Numbered from the stretch's first letter, positions 1 to 7,242 are shown. The stretch: 12,851 bases of DNA from Bacteroidota bacterium (GCA_023437485.1 JAEZGB010000047.1:1-12851), one strand, 5' to 3'. The notes: generated by a model from the letters alone, not told the origin. A program made the numbers and translations.

Positions 1-408
1 GGTCAGGATGTCATAAATATCCGAACGGCCGCGCGTAATCTCAACATTCATCTGTTCCTCATCAATGCGGTAGCAATTGCGCCGTCTTTTTGGCGGAATG
101 ATGGGTTTAAAATGTGATTTGGAGTAACCTTCGTCAGATGTCAGGTTGATGAACCGGCACTCCTCAATACCTGCGGGAAGCCTTTCGATTACATACAAAA
201 GGCCGTTGAGTTCCACTTTTTCTTCGGCAATGGTGCCGTAAATTTCGGGCCTGAGCTGCAAAAGTGCCTCGCGCAAGGTCTCTCCCGAAACGCCCATCGG
301 CTTGTAAAAACCCCTGTTAAAGAGGTGCCGCATGGTGATATATAATTTCTCGACCGCGCTTGAAGATTCCTGCGCACGCGAGCGTACTATATTCTTGATT
401 TCTTTCAT
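1..408 (-). CDS. Conserved Bacteroidota protein of unknown function (DUF6909-like), 3' end outside window
   Basis: The first 136 codons are visible, starting at the ATG at 408 (first residues MKEIKNIVRSRAQESSSA); the gene runs off the left edge with no stop. The protein is soluble, with no signal peptide or membrane segment. It has an N-terminal helical stretch containing LYITMRHLFNRGFY, then a motif around GVSGETLREAL and a basic stretch PPKRRRNC near residue 110. I recall near-identical sequences annotated in Flavobacterium as a conserved protein of unknown function (DUF6909); that name is from memory. No catalytic motif is apparent. A promoter core (TACATTTG on the minus strand, 429-436) sits in the 34-base gap after the GH3 gene, so it may be transcribed separately from the upstream operon. 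The reading frame is secure; the function is unknown. Confidence 0.8.
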   Translation of the reverse strand, partial: MKEIKNIVRSRAQESSSAVEKLYITMRHLFNRGFYKPMGVSGETLREALLQLRPEIYGTIAEEKVELNGLLYVIERLPAGIEECRFINLTSDEGYSKSHFKPIIPPKRRRNCYRIDEEQMNVEITRGRSDIYDILT

Positions 409-428
409 CTAATGCTTTTTCTAACCCG

Positions 429-436
429 CAAATGTA
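429..436 (-). promoter_or_regulatory. Bacteroidota -7 promoter core for the DUF6909-like gene
   Basis: On the minus strand this reads TACATTTG, a full match to the TAnnTTTG -7 element of Bacteroidota sigma factors. It lies 20 bases upstream of the ATG at 408, in the short gap after the GH3 stop codon. No clear TTTG -33 element is visible at the expected spacing, so the call rests on one element and its position. Confidence 0.45.
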
Positions 437-442
437 GGATTT

Positions 443-1942
443 TTAATGATACGTGCCGGATTTGGGAAGCGCATCGGCCACTGAACGGTCATTGCAAAGC
501 CGCGGAAGCTTGTTTTGACCGCCCAAGCGCCCTACCGATTTCATATAATGCACAAATCCCCCTGCCGGGATTTTGGTCACCACCAGCGTCCTGAGCACCT
601 TGCCGGTAATCAAATCATCGTAATAAATATTCTGCGTCCGCATGCTTTTTTCGAGTGCCGATGCGAAAGCCTCGATGTCCTGTGGCTCCCTTTCAAATTC
701 GATAAGCCATTCGTGATAAGGCAGCCCCTGTTCCGGGGCAATCTGCGGCGCGACGGTGAATTCCCGCACCAGCGCACCGGTTGTGGCAATTGCCGATTCC
801 ATTGCGGTCTCCACTTCCTTGCCGATGACGTGTTCGCCGAACGCCGAAATATAATGCTTGATCCGGCCGGTGACCACGACCCGGTGCGGATACAAGGTGG
901 TAAACATCACCGTATCGCCAATATTATAAGCCCAAAGCCCTGCGTTGGTTGAAATGATCATGACGTAGTTCACGCCCAGTTCCACCTCGCCGATGGTAAG
1001 GCGTTTTGCATCATCATTGAAAAATTGGTCAGCGCGGATAAATTCATAGAAAATCCCTGAATTCAAAAGCAGCAACATTCCTCTCTCACTGCGGCTGTCC
1101 TGATAGGCGAAAAAACCTTCAGAGGCCGGAAACAACTCAATGCTGTCAACATTTCGGCCAATCAGCGCCGAAAACGCCGGCCGGTACGGTTCAAAATTGA
1201 CCCCGCCGTAGATAAACAGGTTAAAGTTTGGGAAAAGTTCGCCCACAGGCTTTCCCGAAGCTGCCTTAAGCCTTTCAAAATACATTTGTACCCATGCCGG
1301 AATGCCTGAAATTACGGCCATATCTTCATGCATCGTCTCCTTGACGATTGCATCGACCTTGGTTTCCCAATCTTCAATACAATTGGTTTCCCAGCTTGGC
1401 ATTCGGTTGCGTTGCAGGTATTTTGGTACAAAATGCGCCACAATGCCTGAGAGCCTTCCGGTTTTGATCCCGTGTTTCTCCTTTAAAATCGGGCTGCCCT
1501 GCAGGAAAATCATCTTGCCGTCGACAAATTTTGTTTGTCCGGTATGATGGATGTAGTGCAAAATCGCGTTTCTCGCCGCCGAAATATGATAAGGCATGGA
1601 TTCGCGCGTGATCGGGATGAATTTCGCTCCCGATGTAGTCCCTGAAGTTTTTGCAAAATACTGCGGTTTTCCCGGCCACAGCACGTCGGCTTTGCCTTCA
1701 ACAACCTGATCGGCATAAATCCGAAGCGCCTCGTAATCGCGCACCGGGACTTTTTGCGCAAAGTGTTCGTATGACCGGATATCCTGAAAATTATGGTCGG
1801 TTCCGAATTGCGTATTCCGCGCTGATTTCAGCAAATCCCGGAACACGCGCCGCTGTGTTTCCACGGGTTTCATTGCCCAGGAACGCGTTTGTTTTACTAC
1901 CATGGCGGCAAACCATTTTGCGGCTATTTGTTTGATTGTCAT
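443..1942 (-). CDS. GH3-superfamily acyl-adenylate/acyl-amide synthetase-like protein
   Basis: This 499-residue protein has the architecture of the GH3 family, first known as plant auxin-responsive enzymes that adenylate a carboxylic acid and conjugate it to an amine or amino acid. Visible motifs are a Ser/Thr/Gly-rich ATP-binding loop at residues 99-112 (TSGTTSGAKFIPIT), the acyl-adenylate motif around ELFPASEGFFAYQ, and YNIGDTVMF followed by VVVTGRIKHYISAFGEHV near the C-terminal domain. No signal peptide or membrane segment is seen. Length and motif order suit a complete enzyme. The substrate of bacterial GH3 homologues is not established and cannot be read from the sequence. The start overlaps the SdpI-family stop codon by 4 bases (ATGA), which fixes the start and indicates translational coupling. 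The family call is strong; the reaction is inferred from the family. Confidence 0.9.
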   Translation of the reverse strand: MTIKQIAAKWFAAMVVKQTRSWAMKPVETQRRVFRDLLKSARNTQFGTDHNFQDIRSYEHFAQKVPVRDYEALRIYADQVVEGKADVLWPGKPQYFAKTSGTTSGAKFIPITRESMPYHISAARNAILHYIHHTGQTKFVDGKMIFLQGSPILKEKHGIKTGRLSGIVAHFVPKYLQRNRMPSWETNCIEDWETKVDAIVKETMHEDMAVISGIPAWVQMYFERLKAASGKPVGELFPNFNLFIYGGVNFEPYRPAFSALIGRNVDSIELFPASEGFFAYQDSRSERGMLLLLNSGIFYEFIRADQFFNDDAKRLTIGEVELGVNYVMIISTNAGLWAYNIGDTVMFTTLYPHRVVVTGRIKHYISAFGEHVIGKEVETAMESAIATTGALVREFTVAPQIAPEQGLPYHEWLIEFEREPQDIEAFASALEKSMRTQNIYYDDLITGKVLRTLVVTKIPAGGFVHYMKSVGRLGGQNKLPRLCNDRSVADALPKSGTYH

Positions 1943-2298
1943 GTCGTGGAATCAGGGAATTTATTGCGGATGGCTTTTTCGGTTGCAAAATAGATATATG
2001 CGCAACACAAAAGCACAGGAACGATTCCGATAATGAATTTCACGGCAAAGTCCCATGAAACCGCGATTCCGGTAAATGAAAGAGCTATCAGCGCGATGCC
2101 GGTTTCAAACATCTTTACGGTTGAAAAATCCTGAGCAAAGGCCCATCGCTCCTCCGAACCCATGGAAGCCGCGGTACGGTAGCCGTACAAATGATTGATT
2201 TTGCGGGGCGGAAAACGATGCACAACAATGGCGGTGATCACGAAAATCAATCCGACAAGCAGCGGCAGCACCAGCATATTTTCAATTAGCGCCTTCAT
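1939..2298 (-). CDS. SdpI-family small membrane protein
   Basis: The protein has 119 residues with three hydrophobic segments (about 8-26, 65-80 and 86-106). Between the first two is the SdpI-family signature: PRKINHLYGYRTAASM, then a W-x-x-A-Q motif (residues 31-56). SdpI of Bacillus subtilis is the immunity protein against the SdpC toxin, but most family members are solo genes of unknown role, and no toxin gene is next to this one. The frame stays open 16 codons further upstream. The ATG at 2298 is chosen because it gives a normal family N-terminus and makes a 4-base ATGA overlap with the M23 peptidase stop. Its own stop overlaps the GH3 start in the same way, so it is the middle gene of a tightly coupled operon. 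A role in envelope homeostasis is possible but inferred. Confidence 0.85.
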   Translation of the reverse strand: MKALIENMLVLPLLVGLIFVITAIVVHRFPPRKINHLYGYRTAASMGSEERWAFAQDFSTVKMFETGIALIALSFTGIAVSWDFAVKFIIGIVPVLLCCAYIYFATEKAIRNKFPDSTT

Positions 2299-3164
2299 TC
2301 GAAACTGATAAAATTTTGAGGATCGATGGGGAAACCGTCTTTCCAAAGCTCAAAATGAAGGTGAACTCCGGTGGATTGATGACCTGTACTCCCGGCCAGG
2401 GCCACGACTTCCCCCGTCCTGACTACATCACCCTGGCCTTTGGTAAGCGATGCGGCGTGTTTGTAAATGGAAAGAAAACCGTTGTTGTGCCGCATGATAA
2501 GCACGTAACCCGTGGTGGGCGTCCAATCGGCAAAAACCACGGTTCCATTAAGCGTGGCTTTGATGGGCGTGTTTTGCGGTAAGGCGATGTCGGTGGCGTA
2601 ATGCTTGGCCTCGATGTCAAATTTGTCGGTTACGATACCCTTGACCGGCGGGAAAAAAACGATCTCAGTTCGGTTGGCCGCTTTTTCAAAAAGGTTGTAC
2701 TTATCTTCCCGGGCCACCTGGTTGCGAAGTTCCACCTCGCTTTGAGAAGGATTGAGCAAATCATTATTTACAGGCGCTGAATCAGAGGCCAGAATGGAAT
2801 CCCTTGAAAGTTTTGCGTACTCAAGTTCACCGGTGAGCACTTTTTTCACTGCCGCGAGATAAGCGTCATTTTGCTGAAGGGCAATTGTCAATGAATCAGA
2901 TTTTAAAGCCAGGCGGGTGGCGTCCTGTTTGAGTTGGGTTGAGGCATATCCGGGAATATACTCCCGAAGAGGCGTAAAGGCTATAATGTAGGTTGTGATT
3001 GCAATGAGGAAAACAGCGCCCAATGTGGCTACAACAAAAACGTTCATCAGGGTGAGCCGCAGTGAAAATACTTCCTCGAACGAATCTTCGTTGAGAATTA
3101 CAAGCCTGTTCTTGGTAAACAGCCTCTTGCGGATTTGCTTTCTCTTTTGTCTTTTCCGTGCCAT
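2295..3164 (-). CDS. Membrane-anchored M23 (LytM-type) peptidoglycan endopeptidase
   Basis: This 289-residue protein has a very basic N-terminus, one membrane segment at about residues 40-63, a helical/coiled region at 75-160 and a C-terminal M23 peptidase domain at about 170-289. The zinc-site residues of active LytM enzymes are all present: H188 and D192 (HYATD), H236 (YKH), and H268-x-H270 (HLHFELW). It should therefore be a catalytically competent zinc endopeptidase facing the periplasm and cutting peptidoglycan cross-bridges, rather than a degenerate EnvC/NlpD-like activator. It is the first gene of the coupled trio with the SdpI-family and GH3 genes. A TATATTTG core lies only 10 bases before the ATG at 3164, implying a very short leader. 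Function at family level is firm; the exact bond cut and partner proteins are unknown. Confidence 0.93.
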   Translation of the reverse strand: MARKRQKRKQIRKRLFTKNRLVILNEDSFEEVFSLRLTLMNVFVVATLGAVFLIAITTYIIAFTPLREYIPGYASTQLKQDATRLALKSDSLTIALQQNDAYLAAVKKVLTGELEYAKLSRDSILASDSAPVNNDLLNPSQSEVELRNQVAREDKYNLFEKAANRTEIVFFPPVKGIVTDKFDIEAKHYATDIALPQNTPIKATLNGTVVFADWTPTTGYVLIMRHNNGFLSIYKHAASLTKGQGDVVRTGEVVALAGSTGHQSTGVHLHFELWKDGFPIDPQNFISFE

Positions 3165-3174
3165 ACGCTCCGGG

Positions 3175-3182
3175 CAAATATA
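3175..3182 (-). promoter_or_regulatory. Promoter core for the M23-SdpI-GH3 operon
   Basis: The minus strand reads TATATTTG, a full match to the TAnnTTTG element. It ends 10 bases before the ATG at 3164, so transcription would begin only a few bases ahead of the start codon. No matching -33 element is evident. Confidence 0.45.
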
Positions 3183-3268
3183 GCAATTAATGGCGGCAGC
3201 GGTTTTTTGGGCGCGTTGTTAAAAAGGAAATAAAGTACAATGACGGGATAAATCGCGCGTTTTTGTTT

Positions 3269-3276
3269 TATCTTTG
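3269..3276 (+). promoter_or_regulatory. Promoter core for tatA
   Basis: The site reads TATCTTTG, a full TAnnTTTG match, 39 bases before the tatA ATG, giving an expected leader of roughly 30 bases. The identical octamer precedes glnS at 12402-12409. A -33 element is not clear. Confidence 0.5.
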
Positions 3277-3315
3277 CGCGGTAAACTACAGCGCTGCGCG
3301 CTAATACAATAAGTT

Positions 3316-3498
3316 ATGGGAAGATTTGGCGTTACTGAGATCCTGGTGATTCTTGCAATTATATTGTTGCTTTTTGGCGGAAGAAAGATCCCAGAACTGA
3401 TGAAAGGGCTTGGCACGGGCATCAAGGAATTCAAGAATGCCGCCAAGGATGAAAACGGGCATGCGACTTCCAGAAAAGAGGAAGAAAAAAAAGCATAA
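3316..3498 (+). CDS. tatA: Sec-independent protein translocase subunit TatA/E
   Basis: This 60-residue protein has the complete TatA layout: a short N-terminus with a polar residue (E8) in the membrane helix (about 5-20), the hinge motif FGGRKIPEL (20-28), an amphipathic helix to about residue 44, and a charged tail rich in Lys and Glu. TatA oligomerises at the TatC receptor to let folded twin-arginine substrates cross the inner membrane. No tatC or tatB is nearby, so the gene is a stand-alone unit with its own promoter core and its own terminator, convergent with tex. TatA and TatE cannot be separated from sequence alone. Many Bacteroidota have a TatA/TatC system without a clear TatB. The family call is secure. 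Confidence 0.93.
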   Translation: MGRFGVTEILVILAIILLLFGGRKIPELMKGLGTGIKEFKNAAKDENGHATSRKEEEKKA

Positions 3499-3520
3499 AG
3501 TTTTTGAAACAAAATTTTCG

Positions 3521-3544
3521 GCCGTCTGATTGACGGCTTTTTTT
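3521..3544 (+). terminator. Rho-independent terminator of tatA
   Basis: A perfect 6-bp stem (GCCGTC 3521-3526 with GACGGC 3532-3537) around a 5-base loop is followed by seven T residues (3538-3544). It lies 22 bases after the tatA stop codon. Confidence 0.85.
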
Positions 3545-3570
3545 GTGCCGTAAAGAACATGAAAATTACT

Positions 3571-3599
3571 ACCTCAAAGGTTTTAAAAACCTTTGAGGT
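3571..3599. repeat. Perfect 14-bp inverted repeat with a 1-base centre
   Basis: The arms ACCTCAAAGGTTTT (3571-3584) and AAAACCTTTGAGGT (3586-3599) are exact reverse complements around a single A at 3585. The palindrome lies between the convergent tatA and tex genes, after the tatA terminator. It lacks an adjoining long T-tract in either direction, so it is not a textbook terminator, though it could slow polymerase coming out of tex. Similar intergenic palindromes built on CCTTTGAGGT are, from memory, dispersed in Flavobacterium genomes. Confidence 0.8.
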
Positions 3600-3642
3600 G
3601 CCAAATACGGGAAAACCACAAAAAAAATAAAATGCGGCAATT

Positions 3643-5769
3643 TTAACTTATTATCATTGAAAGTGCAACGCGTTTTGTCGCCACATCCACGCTTGTAACT
3701 TTCACTTGTACGTGCTGGTGCAATTTTACCACCTCGTTCACATCCCTGACAAATCCGGCCTTTAATTGAGAGATGTGCACAAGCCCGCTTTCCTTGATCC
3801 CGATATCCACAAAACACCCAAAATTGGTAATGTTGTTCACAATTCCCGTCAGGATCATGCCCTGGTGCAAATCTTGAATGGTGCGCACACGCGAATCAAA
3901 CTCAAACAAGGCGGCTGCTTTTCGCGGGTCGTTTCCGGGCTTTTTGAGTTCCTGGATCACATCGCGAATGTAAAGCAGTCCGAATTCATCGGTAACAAAA
4001 TCTTCGGGGACGATCTTTTGTACCACGGCCGCATTGCCCACCAATTCACGCACCGATACTTTTAACGCCGAGGCCATTCTCCTGACCAGCGCATACGCCT
4101 CAGGATGCACCGCCGAATTTTCCAACGGGTCCTCCCCCTCACGAATTCTCAGGAATCCGGCCGCTTGCTGGAACGCCTTTGGCCCGAGCCTGGGGACTTC
4201 CTGCAATTGCCGACGGCTTTGAAACGCACCGTTGGCCGTACGGTATTCAATGATATTTCCGGCCAATTTTTCACCAATCCCCGAAACATAAGACAACAGA
4301 TGGCGGCTTGCGGTATTGAGGTTGACACCGACATTGTTTACGCACCGGATGACCGTGGCATCGAGTTCATCGCGCAGGAGTTCCTGGTCCACATCGTGTT
4401 GGTATTGGCCTACGCCGATGGCCTTGGGGTCGATTTTGACGAGTTCGGCGAGAGGGTCTGCAAGCCTGCGGCCGATGGAAACCGCGCCGCGCACCGTAAC
4501 ATCGTGAGCCGGGAATTCCTCGCGCGCAATCTTTGACGCCGAATAAACCGATGCACCCGCCTCGCTCACAACAAAAACCTGCAGGTCGCGGTCAAAAGGA
4601 ATTTTTCGCACGAAGTCCTCGGTCTCACGAGAGGCCGTTCCGTTGCCTATGGCGATCGCCTCAATTTTGTAGGCGTTCACCATCGACTTGATTTTTTTAC
4701 CGGCCATAGCCTTTTCGGCCTGCGGCGGATGCGGGAATACCGTTTCATTATAAAGCAAGTCGCCCTGCTCATCCAGGCAAACCACCTTGCAGCCGCTGCG
4801 AAATCCCGGGTCAATGGCCAGGATGCGCTTGCTCCCGAGTGGTGCTGCCATTAATAGTTGAGAAAGGTTGGCTGCAAAGACCTTGATGGAGGCGAGATCG
4901 GCTTTTTGTTTGGCTTCGGTCAGAACCTCACCTGAAAGTGAAGGCGCCAACAACCTCTTGAAAGAGTCGTCAGCGGCTTTCATGATTTCATCGGCGCATT
5001 CGCCGCGGGATTTGAGCACCGCTTTTTCAATAATGGACAGCGCATCGTCCTGTTCGATGGAGATCTTTAACCGGACGATGCCCTCGGCCTCGGCGCGGAG
5101 CATGGCCAACAGCCGATGCGCGGGAGCTTTTAACAGGGGTTCGCTCCAGTCAAAGTACTGCTTGAATTTGACCGCCTCTTCGGTTTCTTTTTTGGCCGTA
5201 ACCACTTTGGTAGCAATGACCCCGCGGTTTTGATAAAGCCTGCGGATCTGGCGGCGGACAAAAGGGTTTTCATTAATCCATTCGGCGATGATGTCACGTG
5301 CGCCCTGCAATGCGCTTTCAATATCAGGGACATTTTTGCTGAGCAGTTTGGTGGCCGCACTTTCAAGGTCAGTGCGGTTTTGCGCCATGATGATCTTCGC
5401 GAGCGGCTCAAGGCCGTTTTCGCGTGCGACATCGGCGCGGGTCTTGCGGCGTTTTTTGAACGGCAGGTAAAGGTCTTCAAGTTCCGTCAAATCAAAGCTG
5501 GCCGAGATTTTAGCCGAAAGCTCGGGCGTTAGTTGTCCCTGTTCAGAGATGGATTTGAGGATGGCTTCGCGCCTGGCGGTGACGGTGTCAAATTGTTTGC
5601 CCAGTTTGGCGATGGCTTCTATGGCTTCCTCATCAAGATTGCCGGTGGCGTCCTTGCGATAGCGCGCGATGAAAGGAATGGTGCAATCGGCGGCGAGGAG
5701 TTCAAGGGTTTTGGCAATACCCGATACGGGAGCCTGAAGTTTGGACGATATGAATTGTACCTGGTTCAT
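3643..5769 (-). CDS. tex: Tex family RNA-binding transcription accessory protein
   Basis: At 708 residues the gene is complete and slightly shorter than E. coli YhgF or Pseudomonas Tex. Domains in order: a helical TexN region (about 1-190) with the family stretch DCTIPFIARYRKDATGNLDE; a YqgF/RNase H-like domain beginning at ILAIDPGFRSG (316-326) and including VSEAGASVYSAS (401-412); the conserved IGVGQYQHDV (451-460); a helix-hairpin-helix region with VSGIGEKLAGNIIEYR and VPRLGPKAF (about 492-545); and a C-terminal S1 RNA-binding domain (637-708). Tex binds nucleic acid and affects transcription and stress physiology; its exact biochemical role remains unsettled. The start at 5769 gives the standard N-terminus. 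It is downstream of rpiB and the CDF gene on the same strand, but the 88-base gap is occupied by a repeat-like element, so cotranscription is uncertain. Confidence 0.95.
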   Translation of the reverse strand: MNQVQFISSKLQAPVSGIAKTLELLAADCTIPFIARYRKDATGNLDEEAIEAIAKLGKQFDTVTARREAILKSISEQGQLTPELSAKISASFDLTELEDLYLPFKKRRKTRADVARENGLEPLAKIIMAQNRTDLESAATKLLSKNVPDIESALQGARDIIAEWINENPFVRRQIRRLYQNRGVIATKVVTAKKETEEAVKFKQYFDWSEPLLKAPAHRLLAMLRAEAEGIVRLKISIEQDDALSIIEKAVLKSRGECADEIMKAADDSFKRLLAPSLSGEVLTEAKQKADLASIKVFAANLSQLLMAAPLGSKRILAIDPGFRSGCKVVCLDEQGDLLYNETVFPHPPQAEKAMAGKKIKSMVNAYKIEAIAIGNGTASRETEDFVRKIPFDRDLQVFVVSEAGASVYSASKIAREEFPAHDVTVRGAVSIGRRLADPLAELVKIDPKAIGVGQYQHDVDQELLRDELDATVIRCVNNVGVNLNTASRHLLSYVSGIGEKLAGNIIEYRTANGAFQSRRQLQEVPRLGPKAFQQAAGFLRIREGEDPLENSAVHPEAYALVRRMASALKVSVRELVGNAAVVQKIVPEDFVTDEFGLLYIRDVIQELKKPGNDPRKAAALFEFDSRVRTIQDLHQGMILTGIVNNITNFGCFVDIGIKESGLVHISQLKAGFVRDVNEVVKLHQHVQVKVTSVDVATKRVALSMIIS

Positions 5770-5780
5770 GATGGATGTTG

Positions 5781-5862
5781 AGCTGCCCTACCCCGGATTG
5801 CAGCAGAAAGCCCGCAGCCAAAGGCGAGGACTTGCCGCGAAAAGCCGGAAACAGGTCCTAAT
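5781..5862. repeat. Candidate dispersed flavobacterial intergenic repeat
   Basis: The CDF-tex gap consists almost wholly of one G/C-rich block that is unlike the AT-rich spacers elsewhere here. Its left part carries GCCCTACCCCGGATTG (5785-5800) followed by CAGCAGAAAGCCC; its right part carries GCGAAAAGCCGG and then CAGGTCCTAAT (5836-5862). From memory, many Flavobacterium genomes contain intergenic copies of a form like GCCCTAGCCCCGATTGAAGCGG...AGCGGAAAGCGGGA...CTCCTAA, and this block matches that pattern with divergence. The right end overlaps the CDF stop codon. The match is recalled, not searched, and only one copy is in the window. Confidence 0.5.
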
Positions 5863-6760
5863 CCTGGACGATGAAATCCTTGGGGTCGACGCGTTTGAAT
5901 TCGGGCTGAATGTTAGTGTGGTTGATGTTGAATTTGTCAAAAAGCAGCAGTTCGACCTTGGTGACAAGTGCATTGAACTCAGTCAGGGTAAGGTCATGTG
6001 TGCAGTCCAGGTGGGCCTCGAGGTGAAGTTCCTCATCATTGAGGAGCCACACATGGATGTGATGCAATTTGTTGACTCCGGGAATTTTGTGGACCTCGCG
6101 CACAATTTGCTTGATATCAATGTGATCTGGCGTGAAGAGCATGAGCATTTGTGTTGACTTCTTGAGTAAATCATACCCCACGAAAATCAGGTAAATCGCG
6201 ATGAGCATCGTTAAAAGGCTATCGACCCAAAACCACTGGAAGAACTTCATTAAAAGACCGCCCACCAGAACCGCGACCGAGGCGAGCATATCAGTGAGTA
6301 AATGCAAATAAGCCGAGCGCATGTTGATGTTTTTTCTGGAATCTTCCTTGAGCAAAATAACCGAAACGCCGTTGGCCACGATGCCTAAAATGGACAGCCA
6401 GATAACTAGCCCCGTGGCGATTTGTTCTGGCGAGTAAAATCGGTGGATGGCTTCATATATAAGGTACCCCGCGACTACTATAAGAGTCAGGGCGTTGATG
6501 AAGGCGGCCATCACCTCGGCGCGTTTGTAACCGAAGGTTTGGTTGATGGAGGCCTTTCGGCGCGAGAGACGGTGCGCGAAATAGCTGAACACCAGAGATA
6601 GCACATCGCTAAAATTGTGCAGCGCGTCAGAGATCAGCGCGAGACTGCCTGAGATGATCCCACCGATGACCTGCGCAATGGTAATGACCACATTGAGAAA
6701 GATGGAAACCAGCAGATTGCGGTGGCTTACCTGGTGTTTATGGATGTGGATCCCGGACAT
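5858..6760 (-). CDS. Cation diffusion facilitator (zinc/divalent metal efflux) transporter
   Basis: From the ATG at 6760 this is a 300-residue CDF protein with about six membrane helices and a C-terminal cytoplasmic domain. The metal site in helices 2 and 5 is intact as two HxxxD motifs, H48-NFS-D52 and H153-LLT-D157, the pattern typical of zinc-transporting members such as ZitB and CzcD. The N-terminus is His-containing (GIHIHKHQVSH). The C-terminal domain carries HHIHVW and HLEAHLDC, typical of the dimerising metal-binding fold. It should export Zn2+ (possibly Co2+ or Cd2+) in exchange for protons. The frame is open 4 codons further to a TTG at 6772, but that would overlap rpiB. The ATG leaves a 2-base gap after the rpiB stop, so the two genes are probably cotranscribed. 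Metal choice is inferred. Confidence 0.93.
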   Translation of the reverse strand: MSGIHIHKHQVSHRNLLVSIFLNVVITIAQVIGGIISGSLALISDALHNFSDVLSLVFSYFAHRLSRRKASINQTFGYKRAEVMAAFINALTLIVVAGYLIYEAIHRFYSPEQIATGLVIWLSILGIVANGVSVILLKEDSRKNINMRSAYLHLLTDMLASVAVLVGGLLMKFFQWFWVDSLLTMLIAIYLIFVGYDLLKKSTQMLMLFTPDHIDIKQIVREVHKIPGVNKLHHIHVWLLNDEELHLEAHLDCTHDLTLTEFNALVTKVELLLFDKFNINHTNIQPEFKRVDPKDFIVQD

Positions 6761-6762
6761 TT

Positions 6763-7194
6763 TTATTGGCAACCGATCTTATTGACACGGGCAGAATGCC
6801 GTCCCCCTTCAAAAGCAGTGCTAATAAATACCTCGGCTATGGCCACGGCCTGCGGGATGGAGGTAAACCGGGCGGGAATACTCAAAATATTGGCATCGTT
6901 GTGCTGACGGGCGAGCTGCGCGATTTCGGCGGTCCAGCAAAGCGCTCCGCGGATACCATCGTGTTTGTTTACCGTCATGTTGATGCCGTTACCACTGCCG
7001 CAGATCACAATCCCGAAGCTTGCCTTGCCACTGGTGACGGCATGGGCAACGGGATGCCCAAAGTCCGGATAATCCACGCTGTCCGGGGAATCGGTACCGA
7101 AATTCTCAACTTCATGGCCCATATTTTTGAGCGCAACCACGATGGCCGCTTTGTAATCCGGTCCTGCGTGGTCATTTCCAATGGCGATTTTCAT
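6763..7194 (-). CDS. rpiB: Ribose-5-phosphate isomerase B
   Basis: The ATG at 7194 gives 143 residues, the normal RpiB length; the frame is open 31 codons further upstream, but that extension has no family resemblance. RpiB interconverts ribose 5-phosphate and ribulose 5-phosphate in the pentose phosphate pathway, in the cytoplasm. Diagnostic residues are N7-D8-H9-A10-G11 near the start, the loop C65-GSGNG with the catalytic Cys, H98-NDAN, and the phosphate-binding R132-H-x-x-R136 near the end. A promoter core (TACTTTTG, 7235-7242 on the minus strand) lies 40 bases upstream. The next gene, the CDF transporter, begins 2 bases after the stop, suggesting one transcript although the functions are unrelated. 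Some RpiB-family proteins isomerise allose or galactose phosphates; the simple single-gene context favours ribose. Confidence 0.94.
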   Translation of the reverse strand: MKIAIGNDHAGPDYKAAIVVALKNMGHEVENFGTDSPDSVDYPDFGHPVAHAVTSGKASFGIVICGSGNGINMTVNKHDGIRGALCWTAEIAQLARQHNDANILSIPARFTSIPQAVAIAEVFISTAFEGGRHSARVNKIGCQ

Positions 7195-7234
7195 GGCTGG
7201 GTGCTTAAGATTTGACGGCCTTTTATGGCATACA

Positions 7235-7242
7235 CAAAAGTA
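7235..7242 (-). promoter_or_regulatory. Promoter core for rpiB-CDF
   Basis: The minus strand reads TACTTTTG, a full TAnnTTTG match, 40 bases before the rpiB ATG. No clear -33 element is seen at the expected distance. Confidence 0.45.

Noticed and set aside
515..952. 145-codon plus-strand open frame inside the GH3 gene
   Set aside because: It is antisense to the GH3 C-terminal domain; no family resemblance or start signals.
4105..4536. 143-codon plus-strand open frame inside tex
   Set aside because: It is antisense to a strongly conserved part of Tex (HhH and YqgF regions); the translation resembles no family.
6761..6772. TTG start for the CDF transporter
   Set aside because: It would overlap rpiB by 10 bases and adds only 4 residues; the ATG at 6760 gives a clean 2-base gap.
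6766..7215. 149-codon plus-strand open frame opposite rpiB
   Set aside because: RpiB on the other strand has all diagnostic motifs; this is its antisense shadow.
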